Shown piece by piece: positions 36,241 to 46,387 of a stretch of 64,000 bases of DNA (position 1 is the stretch's first letter; each line of letters begins with the position of its first letter). The DNA is from Imbricaverruca yamaguchii (lineage: Eukaryota; Arthropoda; Thecostraca; Neoverrucidae). The notes beneath the pieces are model-generated. The model saw only the letters and a program-made list of their open reading frames with translations, was not told the DNA's origin and ran no database searches. The stretch covers positions 312,501-376,500 of the forward strand of contig JAOTOL010001558.1 in assembly GCA_034440575.1 (NCBI GenBank), in the 5' to 3' direction. A program made the position numbers and the translations under genes.

Positions 36241-37079
36241 ACGAACTGGAGACATGGTCCGACCGGGCTCCCGTAGCCTAGCAATAATTTAGGAGCTCAA
36301 AATATGGCTCGCGAGCAGGTAGAAGTAGGTGTAGTGCGACTTCCGTCATAATTTCATTGTGAATCAGAATCATAGTTTTTCTTTCTTGCTAGGCAATCGT
36401 AAGCGAATCAAGCTCACGTCGCCAAGCCGCCGCCGCTGAGTGAAAAAATCATGTCTAGGCCTTGCAGTCTATAGGTGGCTCACAAGAGGTTTGGCGTCAT
36501 CTTGTAATTGGAAACAAACAATACAATAACGGGAAGTCCAGTCAACACTGCTACGAAGGCCTGCACCGATGACTATGCTTAGTAGCTCTACCAAATATAG
36601 CCGTGGGTGTTCCCTCCCATCTGAGATCGGTGACCAATACAAATTTTGGTCGATTTATTCAGTTTCACGAAGTTTGCTAAGATTCACGAAGACGCTAAAC
36701 TTCACGAGATGGGGACGCCCCCGCCCATCACTATGGCGTCGCACATGACTATAACCATGTTAAATGTCAACGCTCTGTCTTTGATCGTATGCTTGTGGTG
36801 TAATGAATGGCGTGCCGATCAACTCTTTTGCGTCGCAATCAAGAACCTGAAAACCTAATAATCATGTCGAAGCAAAAACATGCATCCACAGATTTCCTCC
36901 TGTACGTTACGTACTGTCAACCTGGGAGCAATGGTCATCAGCAACTTAAAAAGGATAACACGTTTGCCTTGTTTAATAGATTAGTAAACTGCAATGGACA
37001 TTGCAAGTAGCAAGCGTGTGCAGCTTTGAGGTAGGTTTTGTCCAACGCGCCCGCACCACCCAACCAACAGCTTGCAAAG
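36241..37079. other. No recognisable gene; presumed intron
   Basis: Unique AT-rich sequence downstream of the signal-peptide exon at 37,363-37,438 (minus). The plus-strand frame at 36,646-36,858 has no motif. Confidence 0.35.
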
Positions 37080-37362
37080 ATCGGTAATCGATAGTCCAGT
37101 GCCAGATGCCGACCATATGGAGCTGGCTGCAGGCCGCACGCAGTGCTCGCCGCGCCTGAAAACCGCACACGCCCTCCCGACCGCTGCACTGGTGCCAGCG
37201 CGGCCGTCGAGGCGCGCTGGTCCCGCCAGCGGGGTGACAACGCCACCACACACACAGTGACACAGGCCCGGCCGATGGCGGACAGACCCGGTCGGCGGCG
37301 GGGCCGGCGGGCGGAGGGCAGCGGGTCACACCGGCGGGGCACGCCCGCTGGCTGACACTCAC

Positions 37363-37438
37363 CGATCAGGTCGAGCGACGAGGCGGGGGCCGCGGCCGAC
37401 AGCAGCGCCGACAGCAGCAGCAGGCCAGCGCGCCCCAT
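37363..37438 (-). CDS. First coding exon: signal peptide of a secreted or membrane protein
   Basis: The minus-strand ATG at 37,438 lies in a near-perfect Kozak context (CCAGCCATGGGG). It starts MGRAGLLLLSALLSAAAPAS, a classical signal peptide: short n-region with one arginine, leucine/alanine core, small residues before the predicted cleavage near APASS|LDLI. After 25 codons plus one base the exon ends at a consensus donor, GTGAGT (37,362-37,357). The exon is GC-rich and sits in a CpG island with an upstream CRE. Reading on past the donor gives a 166-codon frame, but the donor and change of composition argue that this is intron. The rest of the gene lies to the left and I could not identify it. 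The phase (1) is not directly compatible with the exon at 5,596-5,727. Confidence 0.62.
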
Positions 37439-37645
37439 GGCTGGACCGGGCGGGCATGTTCGTCAGGCCATGACACCTGCCCGGCGGTGAGTGGCGCCGG
37501 CGCCGAGACGCCGCGCCGCGCGCCGGCGCCGCCGACGCCACGCCGCCCGGATGCTGACGTCACCAGATCAATTGGAACCGCATCGATTTTCCGACTTGTT
37601 GCACGCGCTGGAACTGGAACTGCGCCGGCGGAGGCTCGTCGGACG

Positions 37646-37673
37646 CCAGGTGGGCTGTCCAGAGCCCACCTGG
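37646..37673. repeat. Perfect inverted repeat, 11-bp arms, 6-nt spacer
   Basis: CCAGGTGGGCT, spacer GTCCAG, AGCCCACCTGG, just before the 25-bp array whose unit contains CAGGTGGCATG. Confidence 0.88.
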
Positions 37674-37689
37674 AGGGCTGGCCTCGCCT

Positions 37690-38620
37690 TCAGGTGGCAT
37701 GTCAGGTGTCTGCAGCAGGTGGCATGTCAGGCGTCTGCAGCAGGTGGCATGTCAGGCGTCTGGAGAAGGTGGCATGTCAGGCGTCTGGAGAAAGTGGCAT
37801 GTCAGGCGTCTGGAGAAGGTGGCATGTCAGGCGTCTGCACCAGGTGGCATGTCAGGCGTCTGCAGCAGGTGGCATGTCAGGCGTCTGTCGCAGGTGGCAT
37901 GTCAGGTGTCTGTCGCAGGTAGCATGTCATGCGTCTGTCGCAGGTGGCATGTCAGGCGTCTGGAGCAGGTGGCATGTCAGGCGTCTGCACCAGGTGGCAT
38001 GTCAGGCGTCTGCAGCAGGTGGCATGTCAGGTGTCTGGAGAAAGTGGCATGTCAGGCGTCTGCACCAGGTGGCATGTCAGGCGTCTGGAGAAGGTGGCAT
38101 GCCAGGCGTCTGGCGCAGGTGGCATGCCAGGCGTCTGCACCAGGTGGCATGTCAGGCGTCTGGAGAAGGTGGCATGTCAGGCGTCTGCAGCAGGTGGCAT
38201 GTCAGGCGTCTGCAGCAGGTGGCATGTCAGGCGTCTGCAGCAGGTGGCATGTCAGGCGTCTGGCGCAGGTGGCATGTCAGGTGTCTGCACCAGGTGGCAT
38301 GTCAGGCGTCTGCAGCAGGTGGCATGTCAGGCGTCTGCAGCAGGTGGCATGTCAGGCGTCTGCAGCAGGTGGCATGTCAGGCGTCTGCAGCAGGTGGCAT
38401 GTCAGGTGTCTGGAGAAAGTGGCATGTCAGGCGTCTGGCGCAGGTGGCATGTCAGGCGTCTGCAGCAGGTGGCATGTCAGGCGTCTGGCGCAGGTGGCAT
38501 GTCAGGCGTCTGCAGCAGGTGGAATGTCAGGCGTCTGGAGAAGGTGGCATGTCAGGCGTCTGGAGAAGGTGGCATGTCAGGCGTCTGGAGAAGGTGGCAT
38601 GTCAGGCGTCTGCAAGAGGC
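37690..38620. repeat. 25-bp minisatellite, about 37 copies
   Basis: The unit is GGTGGCATGTCAGGCGTCTG plus a variable pentamer (CAGCA, GAGAA, CACCA, GCGCA, TCGCA). The period of 25 was measured at 37,743 and 37,768. The variable pentamers make a readable internal code along the array. All three plus-strand frames are open for 237-386 codons because the unit has no stop; these are not genes. The array lies upstream of the minus-strand signal-peptide exon. Confidence 0.97.
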
Positions 38621-39042
38621 GCCAGGGCGGAGTTTGCAATAAAATAATTGATACTTGCACTGGTGCACTACATCGGTGACCTTAATATACATGGCGACTT
38701 TATAGTGACTTACTTTGCTTCCCGTTTTCTGTATTTGCAAAAGATGACAAGGGCGATTTTGTCATTTACATCCGTTGGTTTCGCATGGCTTCCTACTCAT
38801 GTAAGTTTTGAAACTCATGTAATGCTCATTGCATGCTGGGCTCATCTGATTTGCTGAAATAAAATAGCCTACATCACGTGTTTTTTCCATGTTTGCTCTC
38901 TGGCTAGTTTTCAGCACTCAGTAGTATATGGATCATATCAAAGATTATTATCCATAGTGCTCGATAGAGTATTTATTAACTAGTAATTGTTGATCTTGCC
39001 AATTTTAAGGCGCAGAAAATTTCACCCAAATATGACATTGCT
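38621..39042. other. No recognisable gene
   Basis: AT-rich unique sequence. Nothing supported. Confidence 0.45.
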
Positions 39043-39270
39043 TGCCACCCGATAGCTCAGTTAGCTAGAGCGCTGGCCTGTACTGGTCTCCCCTGTCCTG
39101 GTAACACAGGGTTCGAGTCCCTTCGGGCACTCGTATTTAGTCCCCTCGCGCGCTCGTATCGCGCGTCTAGGAGGGTCAGCTGGCAGCTGGCCCGATAAGG
39201 CCGGGGACGAACCACCGGACGACCGTGTCTTTGCATAGACGGCACGGCACGTTAAGCTTTCAATTAAAAA
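39043..39270 (+). mobile_element. tRNA-derived SINE
   Basis: The head (39,043-39,129) is tRNA-like: a CCCGA...TCGGG acceptor remnant, a D arm GCTC-AGTTAGCTA-GAGC, a box A match TAGCTCAGTTAG (39,053-39,064) and a box B match GGGTTCGAGTCCC (39,109-39,121). The anticodon arm is poor and the acceptor has an inserted base, so it is a SINE head or tRNA pseudogene, not a working tRNA. A body with GACGAACCACCGGACGACC and CGGCACGTTAAGC follows and ends in an A-rich stretch (39,262-39,269). The T18 run at 39,387-39,404 is separate and could be the poly-A of an element on the minus strand. Confidence 0.72.
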
Positions 39271-41140
39271 TGTGCCATTGAACTGGAATTCATGGATCGG
39301 ATGTTGGGGCCAGGGTTCACGCAACAAGCTCTGCTTAGCAATGGTTCTCTGGTTCGTAAATCCACCCAACAAGAACTCGGATTACATTTTTTTTTTTTTT
39401 TTTTAATCGTATCTGACACCGATCCTTGATATGCTTCGAGAGTATTGGTTTTGGTCGCCAGCAGGAGTAATTGAAGGTGCTGGTTTATCCTCGCTGGTGG
39501 CATTTTGGCCACGGCGACGACTTTTGGATTACCGTAAATGCCAACATGGTGAGAATACACATCAAAGCAAGCTCAGCAACCCTCTAAGCTCTCAAAGTTA
39601 AGCCTCTAAACTCACTCACACAAATCAAAGCAACCCGTATTCCACTCTTCTAGATCCTACAAGCTTACCCAACATCAACGATGCCAGCATACAGTATCAG
39701 CAATGTGGGATAAGATGGAGCCTTCCAGGGCGATGCAGGGTATCATATGCAATACTAGCGTGGTCGGCAGCAGGCCTTGCCAAGGGTCAAGGCCCAGGGG
39801 CGCAGCCAGGATTTTCTTTGAATTTAATTGAACAGAAAACTCAGCAGCAGCTACAGCAGCAGCTACACAATCTGTGTCGGTACAACCAACTGTTACTCAT
39901 GGACATGAAACATTACATCACAATAGCAAATAGTAATTTGAAGTCAAACGCCATCATCTCCGTCGTCACAAAACACGTACATATAGGTAATATCACACTA
40001 CGTAGGCAGAGACCGATCCAATTTTGCCATAACGGACGGTTTTCCATATAAATTGTGCCTCGTTTTTTTTTAGCTACGGGCTTTCGAAGCTGCTTGGTTT
40101 TTTCACCTTCTCAGGTTTTTCCAAGCTTTAACTCAAACATACACCTACACATACAAGGTCGGGCCCGACACCCAAGACTCGCCCTTGACGTCGGGCCTCC
40201 GCCTCGCTTTTCAGGTCGCAGGTGAGCAACGGAGCCTCTCCGGATGTTACGATGCTGCCCACCCTCCAAGAAGTATTCTAAGTGTCGTATATGTATGTAT
40301 GTATGTATGTGTATGTTTCACCTGTGTATGTACGTATCGGCCCTGATGCCACGTTCCTTGCTTGCTGGCGTCTCATCTTTCCTGTCTTTTTTATTTGATA
40401 TAACCGGATGCCACATAAACCGGATTAAAGTAACTCTTTCTTTAACGTAGCATATCTCTACCGTATAGCTCTTTGCCTCTGCTAACGATGGGAAAAATAT
40501 AAATATATTCATTAAAAAAAATACCACATCTGCATCCCATCCTCAGTTCCGTGCAATTTCCTCTTCCTCCCTGGGGAAGTTGCTGTTAATCCTATTGGTA
40601 ATTCGAATTCATGACGGTAAAACACATCCTACATTGAACGCAAATAGACGTGTATAAAATAAGATGGACTATGTAACTCACATTTTCGACATGAAAACAT
40701 AATTTAATGTGGTTGTTGATGAAATATTGGAACCAGTTGCAGTGGAGTAAAGCCTTAAGTCATACCTATAGTGATATAGGTATGACCTAAGTGAGTGCGC
40801 TTGTCCCGGCTAGAAAGTGAACGTTTTGCTGCTCTCCAGGGTGTCGGTGTTTCTCTTCGTTGTTTCTTCTCCGCAGTGGATGACATCTTCGCATTCAGGC
40901 GACGTCCGTGTGAGCTTGATTCGATTTCAACCTTCAGTAGATTTCATTGGGCGGCATTGGGACAGCAGAGCAACACGCAGGCATGGGTGGATAATGCGGT
41001 ATGCAGGGTGTTTTTTTTTTTTACTTTTGGAGGGGCATGTGTCCCCTCAATTTTCATTTTTACACCTCCATTATTGAATCTTCCCCACAATATGAAGCGG
41101 AAATTGGAATACAGGAAGAAACCCACAAAGCTGAGGTCTA
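39271..41140. other. No recognisable gene; one strong hairpin
   Basis: Unique sequence with a T-run (39,387-39,404) and a short GTAT repeat (40,289-40,310). Frames at 40,795-41,223 and 40,817-41,077 run into the following array and have no motif I recognise. Confidence 0.4.
40754..40791. repeat. Inverted repeat, 17-bp arms, 4-nt spacer
   Basis: CTTAAGTCATACCTATA, spacer GTGA, TATAGGTATGACCTAAG. One mismatch in 17. Confidence 0.92.
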
Positions 41141-41144
41141 CGAT

Positions 41145-41575
41145 CAGAGCGATAGCGCCGATGGCTCCGCCGATGGTCCCACCGATGGCCTCGTCGATAG
41201 TCCCGCCGATAGCCCAACGATAGCTCCGCCGATAGCCCCGCCGATTGTCCTACCGATGGCCCCGCCAATGGACTGATGACCCCGTCGATAGTCCCGCCGA
41301 TAGCCCAACGATAGCTCCGCCGATAGCCCCGCCGATTATCCTACCGATGGCCCCGCCGATGGACTGATGACCCCGTCGATAGTCCCGCCGATAGCCCAAC
41401 GATAGCTCCGCCGATAGCCCAACGATAGCTCCGCCGATAGCCCAACGATAGCTCCGCCGATAGCCCCGCCGATTATCCTACCGATGGCCCCGCCGATGTA
41501 CTGATGACCCCGTCGATGGTACCCTCGATGGTACCGCCGATGGGCCCGCCGATGGCTCCGCCGAGGGCCCTGGAA
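41145..41575. repeat. 12-bp repeat with ~92-bp higher-order unit
   Basis: The basic unit is CCGCCGATAGCC/CCGATGGCC. A longer block beginning ACTGATGACCCCGTCGATAG recurs at about 41,271 and 41,363, and in part near 41,500. In one plus-strand frame it reads as APPIAPPM-like repeats. It probably expanded non-coding. Confidence 0.88.
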
Positions 41576-41593
41576 CTAGTGACGTCCGCACGT

Positions 41594-42091
41594 TCACTCT
41601 GGCGATCTGTCACTCGGGACGGTTTCCTGGCGACTGAACACAGCCGTTGACGTCGCGACTATACTCTGTAGTGTGGCCAGCAGTTTACTGGTGTCCGGAG
41701 ACACTGCGCCGCCTGGCACCTTATGTGCTGCTGAGTATCCTGTCGCCATTGCTGACACCAGGTCTGAAGCAGATGCTTCTAAGATTCTATCAGATGCGGT
41801 AGTCAGTTGGCCCAGAGGACCTTCCTCCGACGACAGCGATAATGCTGCCCAAGCCTGCGCCAGCCGTTGCAGAAATAGTCTTGAACAGCTACCGACGTGT
41901 GGGGCATCTCCTGCTGCACCTAGTTCTGAGTGCATCCGCAGCAGCAGCTGGAACGACTTCTGGTCTCCGAGCAGCTGGCGGGGCAATTGGACTTCCAGGA
42001 GGGCAGTTCGTGATTGCGCCAACCTACACCTCAGGGCATCATTAAGGGTCACGAAACTGGGTTTCTTGGCCTTGATAATGTCCGCACCTGG
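41594..42091 (-). other. Unrecognised open frame, ~165 codons, possible exon
   Basis: The minus-strand frame is open from just after a stop at 42,092-42,094. It reads GADIIKAKKPSFVTLNDALR, then VQLPRQLLGDQKSFQLLLRM and on to ASASDLVSAMATGYSAAHKV. Composition is protein-like and helical, and GC3 is high. A CAG lies just inside the 5' edge (AACCAG|GTGCGG) and could be an acceptor, in which case this is an exon. No domain or family is recognised. A gag-like or capsid-like segment of a retroelement is possible but unsupported. Confidence 0.35.
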
Positions 42092-42439
42092 TTATCAACA
42101 CGGAAAGTCTTGTCACCAGCAAGCTGAACATGGTGCTGTCTTCTAAGACTCCAGTCACCGGAAACTCAGTCCGCTGTGTCGCATAGATGTTCATCTTCTC
42201 CGGAAAAAAGGAGAACACGGTGCTAGCCTAAACGGGGCCAGCTGCTGTCTTGCAAATGTAGGAGTCATGCGCAGATGCAGGGGGATTGGGGGCATGTGCC
42301 TCCCTCCTATGGAAGGTAGCCGCTCCTCCGGCCGGGGAAAGGCGTTCATCCGGGAAGTCTCGAATGAACCCACTATAATTCTTTCTTAGTCAGAAGCGAG
42401 AAAGAAAAATACACTTTCAGATTGCTCGAACGCAGCCAT

Positions 42440-42850
42440 TTTTTATAATATTTTTTTTCGACCAGAGGCTCTCATCGGAAGGAAAAGACACTCTTCCAGG
42501 CGGAAACGGATTAATGTCCGTCAAGAGGGGGACTTTGTCTTTGGAGAACGTCTCTGGCTGAAACATCTGACGGTGGAGTGCACACGGGCCCTCCCGGAGG
42601 GCCATCTTTACATTCCAGGGTGCACATCTGGCCGAACAATTAGAGGGGTTCACTCAAACACACTGGATGGGGTCTTTTTCTTCCAAGGAGCGCCTCGGGC
42701 TGTATAATTCGAGGGGGATGCACTCGAGCACACCGACAAGGCGCCTTTTCCTCTAAGAGGAGCACCTCTGGCTGGAAAATTCGATGTGTCGATGTGAATG
42801 TACTCGAGCTTTCTCGGAGTGAGGCATTTTACTGTCCGAAGGGGCGCCAA
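42440..42850. repeat. Degenerate ~90-bp tandem repeat, about 4 copies
   Basis: Blocks with CACTCGAGCACACCGACAAG, GCGCC and CACCTCTGGCTGGAAAATTC recur with heavy divergence (for example CACTCAAACACACTGGATGG ... GGGCTGTATAATTCGAGG). A small palindrome (GGCCCTCC C GGAGGGCC) lies at 42,587-42,603. Confidence 0.65.
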
Positions 42851-44160
42851 TTTCTATCGGGCACATGCATTCAGTGCCAACCCTGTGTCCACCCCCGCCT
42901 CCAAGTGTCGCCCCTGCCTGCAGTGTCGCCCCTCCACGGAAATGGCGCCCCTTCAGACACGTGCCCCCATGACAATTCCTAAATCCGCTGCTGGCAGGAA
43001 TCCCCAGCAGGGCCACTGCGCCGTGAACGTCAAAATGCTTCGTTTTCCAAACATAATTTTTCACATACTCGTCTTTTTCCCGGGGCTGCAGCATGGTGTA
43101 CAACCCATCACCCGATCCTCAATCTTAACAATGTGGGATAATTATGTTCCGTTATCTTTGGCTACATGTGTGATTTAAAAAAAAAATATTTTATGTTATC
43201 CGTGACTTGTATGCACTATAGCAAGTAATTTTCCTACTTCATAGGCACGCACCTACTTGGGGAGTGGCGACGCATACGTATTTCGCCATATACCTAAGAC
43301 ATGTATAGGGCATATGAAACGCAGAGAATCATAAATGGATGCTTCTTAGACCAGCTGCAGATACCCGAAAATAGCACAAAAGCAGCAAAATATTCTACAT
43401 TCAGTGCATTTAGTATACGATAGATTAAAACCATCCCAATTCCTTCACATAAACGATCAGACAGCCAGACAGAGAGTGGTGCACATGTGATGCCTTGTAC
43501 CGTATTTACCTTATGTTATGCCTTCGTGTTCCCAGAAAACACGTTTGCTTGCATGTGGCCTGGTTTTTATCAGCATTGCTTTTTCCCTGCCCATGCGTAC
43601 CTGCTTATTTTCCTAGATAGTTGTGCAGTCTCACACCCTCAGTACTTCAAGATTGATAGCACGTGTAACAAGTGTGCGTCTGTGATAATACAGGCGGCAA
43701 GTGTCCATACGCAAGGTTTTCGCTTGACGTTGGTGACGACTGAGCCCAATTCAATATCGACAAGATTTGTTTTGTTGCTTAAGTTTAGAAACGCTACAAG
43801 ACATGGATCGAGATCCCTTTCACATCGCTCACAACTGCTGCTTCCTTCCACCCGACACCCGCACTAGTAGGGCACCGTAACTGTGTGGTAACTAGGTCGA
43901 AGCTACATAGGTGTGCTATGATTGGTTACAGCGGTGCGATATGGTCACACATATGCATTTATACAACTGGTGTTGTAGTCTGGCTGTTGGTGGAAGACTG
44001 TGGCAGACGGTAAATGACGGTGTCGTTCCTAAATACTTTTGAGTTGTGTGCTGTGCACTCGAATCTTTGAACGCAGACGCGTTGCATTATTTTCTTCATC
44101 GGGGAGTTTTGCAACACCAATCACATTTCTTTATTTATTTTTTAAAAAAATAATTAATTC
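42851..44160. other. No recognisable gene
   Basis: Unique sequence. A 126-codon frame at 43,487-43,867 has no motif and no coding-like composition. Confidence 0.4.
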
Positions 44161-44525
44161 TCAATTTTCCGCCGGGTGGTCGAACGGATTTAACGAAGGG
44201 TGCCGCCCAGGGAATAATTCCCCTGGACGACACCAACAAAACACGACCGACGCCACCCGGCGGTCTGGACTGCGACACAGCAACATTTAACACATTCATG
44301 CACCCTCATTCGAATCGTCGCGCAGCCGCGAACGGTGTGCTTCCCTTTTAGCGAGGGTAGCGTCCCAGCCTTTTGTCGAACAATATACACCAAATCATCT
44401 TATCTCTTCGACTTCGACATTACCATGCCAAGCCAGCAAAACACAACCAATCACTCCGCCATTCCGTCCGTCAATCCATCAAACCAATCCAAAACACACA
44501 ACCTCAAGCACCCGACATGCATGGA
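44160..44525 (+). mobile_element. Possible 5' UTR fragment of an I-type LINE
   Basis: This C/A-rich, T-poor stretch (CAATCACTCCGCCATTCCG and similar) has the same texture as the sequence beyond the right end of the 5.7-kb element (50,208-50,700), which leads into a LINE ORF1. I infer that the big element inserted into, or next to, the LINE 5' UTR. The left part is strongly structured: CCGCCGGGTGG (44,169-44,179) pairs exactly with CCACCCGGCGG (44,253-44,263) and encloses a second hairpin at 44,199-44,235. Confidence 0.4.
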
Positions 44526-45828
44526 CATTAGCCTGTGTCGATAATTTTCGAAGTGGTGTTGTCAAAAACGGCTACTGTTTCTATTTTGCCTTGATATGTG
44601 CCCAACAATTTGGAATCAAAATTAGATAGTTGGGCTATCGGCATTTTTTTCTTCAAAATGCGTTTGAAAAAGACATTCGGCATTCGGCGCCATATTGGCT
44701 GTGAGACCCAATCAAGATTAGTGGGTCAAATATTACCTCTTTTTGATCGTCACGGCGAGCTGAGTCGATTGAAACAACGCAATATCGCCGCAAAATCGAT
44801 AGTTAAGAAAATATCGGTTATCTTATGTCTTCTAATGTACAAGCAAATGTCCATTTCGAGGCATACAAGGAACTTTAAGGTTTAAACAAGTAATAATAAC
44901 GATACAGCCGTTCTGCACTTACTCATTTGAAAACTTCAGCATTACTCACTGGCAACATAAATATAGACAAAGCTTCATATTTACTCGCTGTTTCAACTAC
45001 ATAGCAGCATGATTGAGGGACGCTGCTTAGTAGGCATGAGCATCACATACCAAATACCTACCTAATCGTTGCATGTTGAGACATTCAGGTAGCCTCTCCA
45101 CATCACATTCGGACGAAAATCAAATACGTTGGTGACAAAATGATTAAAACTCGCCGTGATCACCATGAGACCATCGATGCCTATTTTTTTTTACAAAGGG
45201 ACACATGCCAAACATCAATCAATGAACACTGGTATATTCAAAACAAACATCGCGCGAAAGTGCGGAGCGGAGCATAACAGAGTGGACGGTATAGAGCACC
45301 CCAGTTCTATCTTTCATGGAACCCACTGCATCACGATGCTCACGACTTCCCCATGCTGCAACCGAGTGAGTTGCAGCTGGCGCAGCACATGCCGCGGCCC
45401 ATTCAGTCAGTTGTGCTGCACCTTCGCGCGAAACCACATCGGATAGTAAACCTCCACAATGAATTCAACGATACGCCGGAAGTTTTTGCATGCAGTGTCT
45501 CCCAGGGGATGATCTGACACATACAGTGTACGTACATTATGCTGTGTCGCCTGAACGGTTTTTCTTATGCATAGTGAAATTATCGTGCAGAACACCTAAA
45601 AAAACCCTGTGGTCGAAACCAAATCGAAATCAAACAATAAACAAAATATGCGACAGGCCGATAAAGAAACAAATTTGCCGGGCGCCCGGCGTTGAAGTCT
45701 CCAGTGATGGCGCTCCGTTGCGATTGGCATCTAACACCACGCGTCGGCCGCCGTCGGAGCGCCGCCGCGGCGCTGTGACGAAAAAGGCTGCAGTCGGTGC
45801 TGTGGATGACTTATGAATGGATTCTGGT
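44526..45828 (+). repeat. Left terminal inverted repeat of the 5.7-kb element
   Basis: It matches the reverse complement of 48,970-50,207. Landmarks are GTTGTCAAAAACGGCTACTG at the outer end, GACAAAGCTTCATATTTACT at about 44,968, GGTATAGAGCACCCCAGTTC at about 45,288, and GCGCTCCGTTGCGATTGGCA near 45,711. Divergence is visible throughout, so the insertion is old or the ends evolve independently. Confidence 0.9.
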
Positions 45829-46140
45829 AATTCAAAAACAGATCAGGGGAGCCGGGATATATCTGATTGTAAAGATTAAACTTCACTGAAGGACTGATCG
45901 CTCCACTTTCCTTTGTCTGTGCTCCACCTTTCACAGTGCTATGAATCATCATTCGAATAAATTGCGTACGCACTAACGACACAAAATAGTTTCGCATGCC
46001 ATACATCCCTGTTTCATTAGTCAATCCAAGTCTCCTGTTCCTTTTCGTTACTCAAGTTTCAAGGGAAACAGGGATGATCAGCAGTAGGGACAACCTATTA
46101 ACGAGGGCGACACGAGCCGGCGGCGATCGTCGCATGGCGC

Positions 46141-46249
46141 GGGGGAGGGGCTGGGATGGGGCGGGAGACGGCCGGCGCACGGTGAGGGTAGAGAACACAA
46201 AGAGCGAGACAGGGCAGGGGAGGGAAGGGGGAGACAGGGAAGGGGAGGG
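46141..46249 (+). promoter_or_regulatory. G-quadruplex-prone G-rich block upstream of the transposon gene
   Basis: GGGGGAGGGGCTGGGATGGG plus GCGGG (46,141-46,164) and GGGCAGGGGAGGGAAGGGGG (46,212-46,231) each satisfy four runs of at least three G with short loops. They lie 140-250 bases before the gene's ATG, between it and the left inverted repeat, and may be part of its promoter or 5' UTR. A donor-like GTAAGAG occurs at 46,374. Confidence 0.4.
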
Positions 46250-46387
46250 CCGCCGAGACAAGGCAGTCGGCGGCGGAGACCCGGCGGGATGGCCCGAAAA
46301 AGAGTGGTTTGGTGTCTGCAAGTTGTGCCCACTGCCTGTGAAGTGTGATATCACCTGCGTCGGTGTGATCGTGGTAAGAGTTCGAAC

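Larger units (their letters stand above)
37080..37690 (-). promoter_or_regulatory. CpG island around a minus-strand first exon
   Basis: A dense CpG region spans the candidate first exon. Upstream of the start codon (37,555-37,562) is TGACGTCA, the full palindromic cAMP-response element, about 120 bases from the ATG, with ATTGG at 37,570-37,574. The 25-bp minisatellite begins about 130 bases further upstream, so the array sits in the proximal promoter region. Confidence 0.5.

Noticed and set aside
37487..38679. Three long overlapping plus-strand frames (386, 326 and 237 codons)
   Set aside because: All three frames of a stop-free 25-bp array are open. They give the same SGVCSRWHVRRL-type repeat in different registers.
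39049..39129. Functional tRNA gene
   Set aside because: The acceptor stem has an inserted base, the anticodon arm pairs poorly, and a SINE-like body follows.
40954..41140. Exon starting at the pyrimidine tract near 41,010
   Set aside because: The T-run resembles an acceptor tract, but no AG plus open coding frame with recognisable sequence follows.
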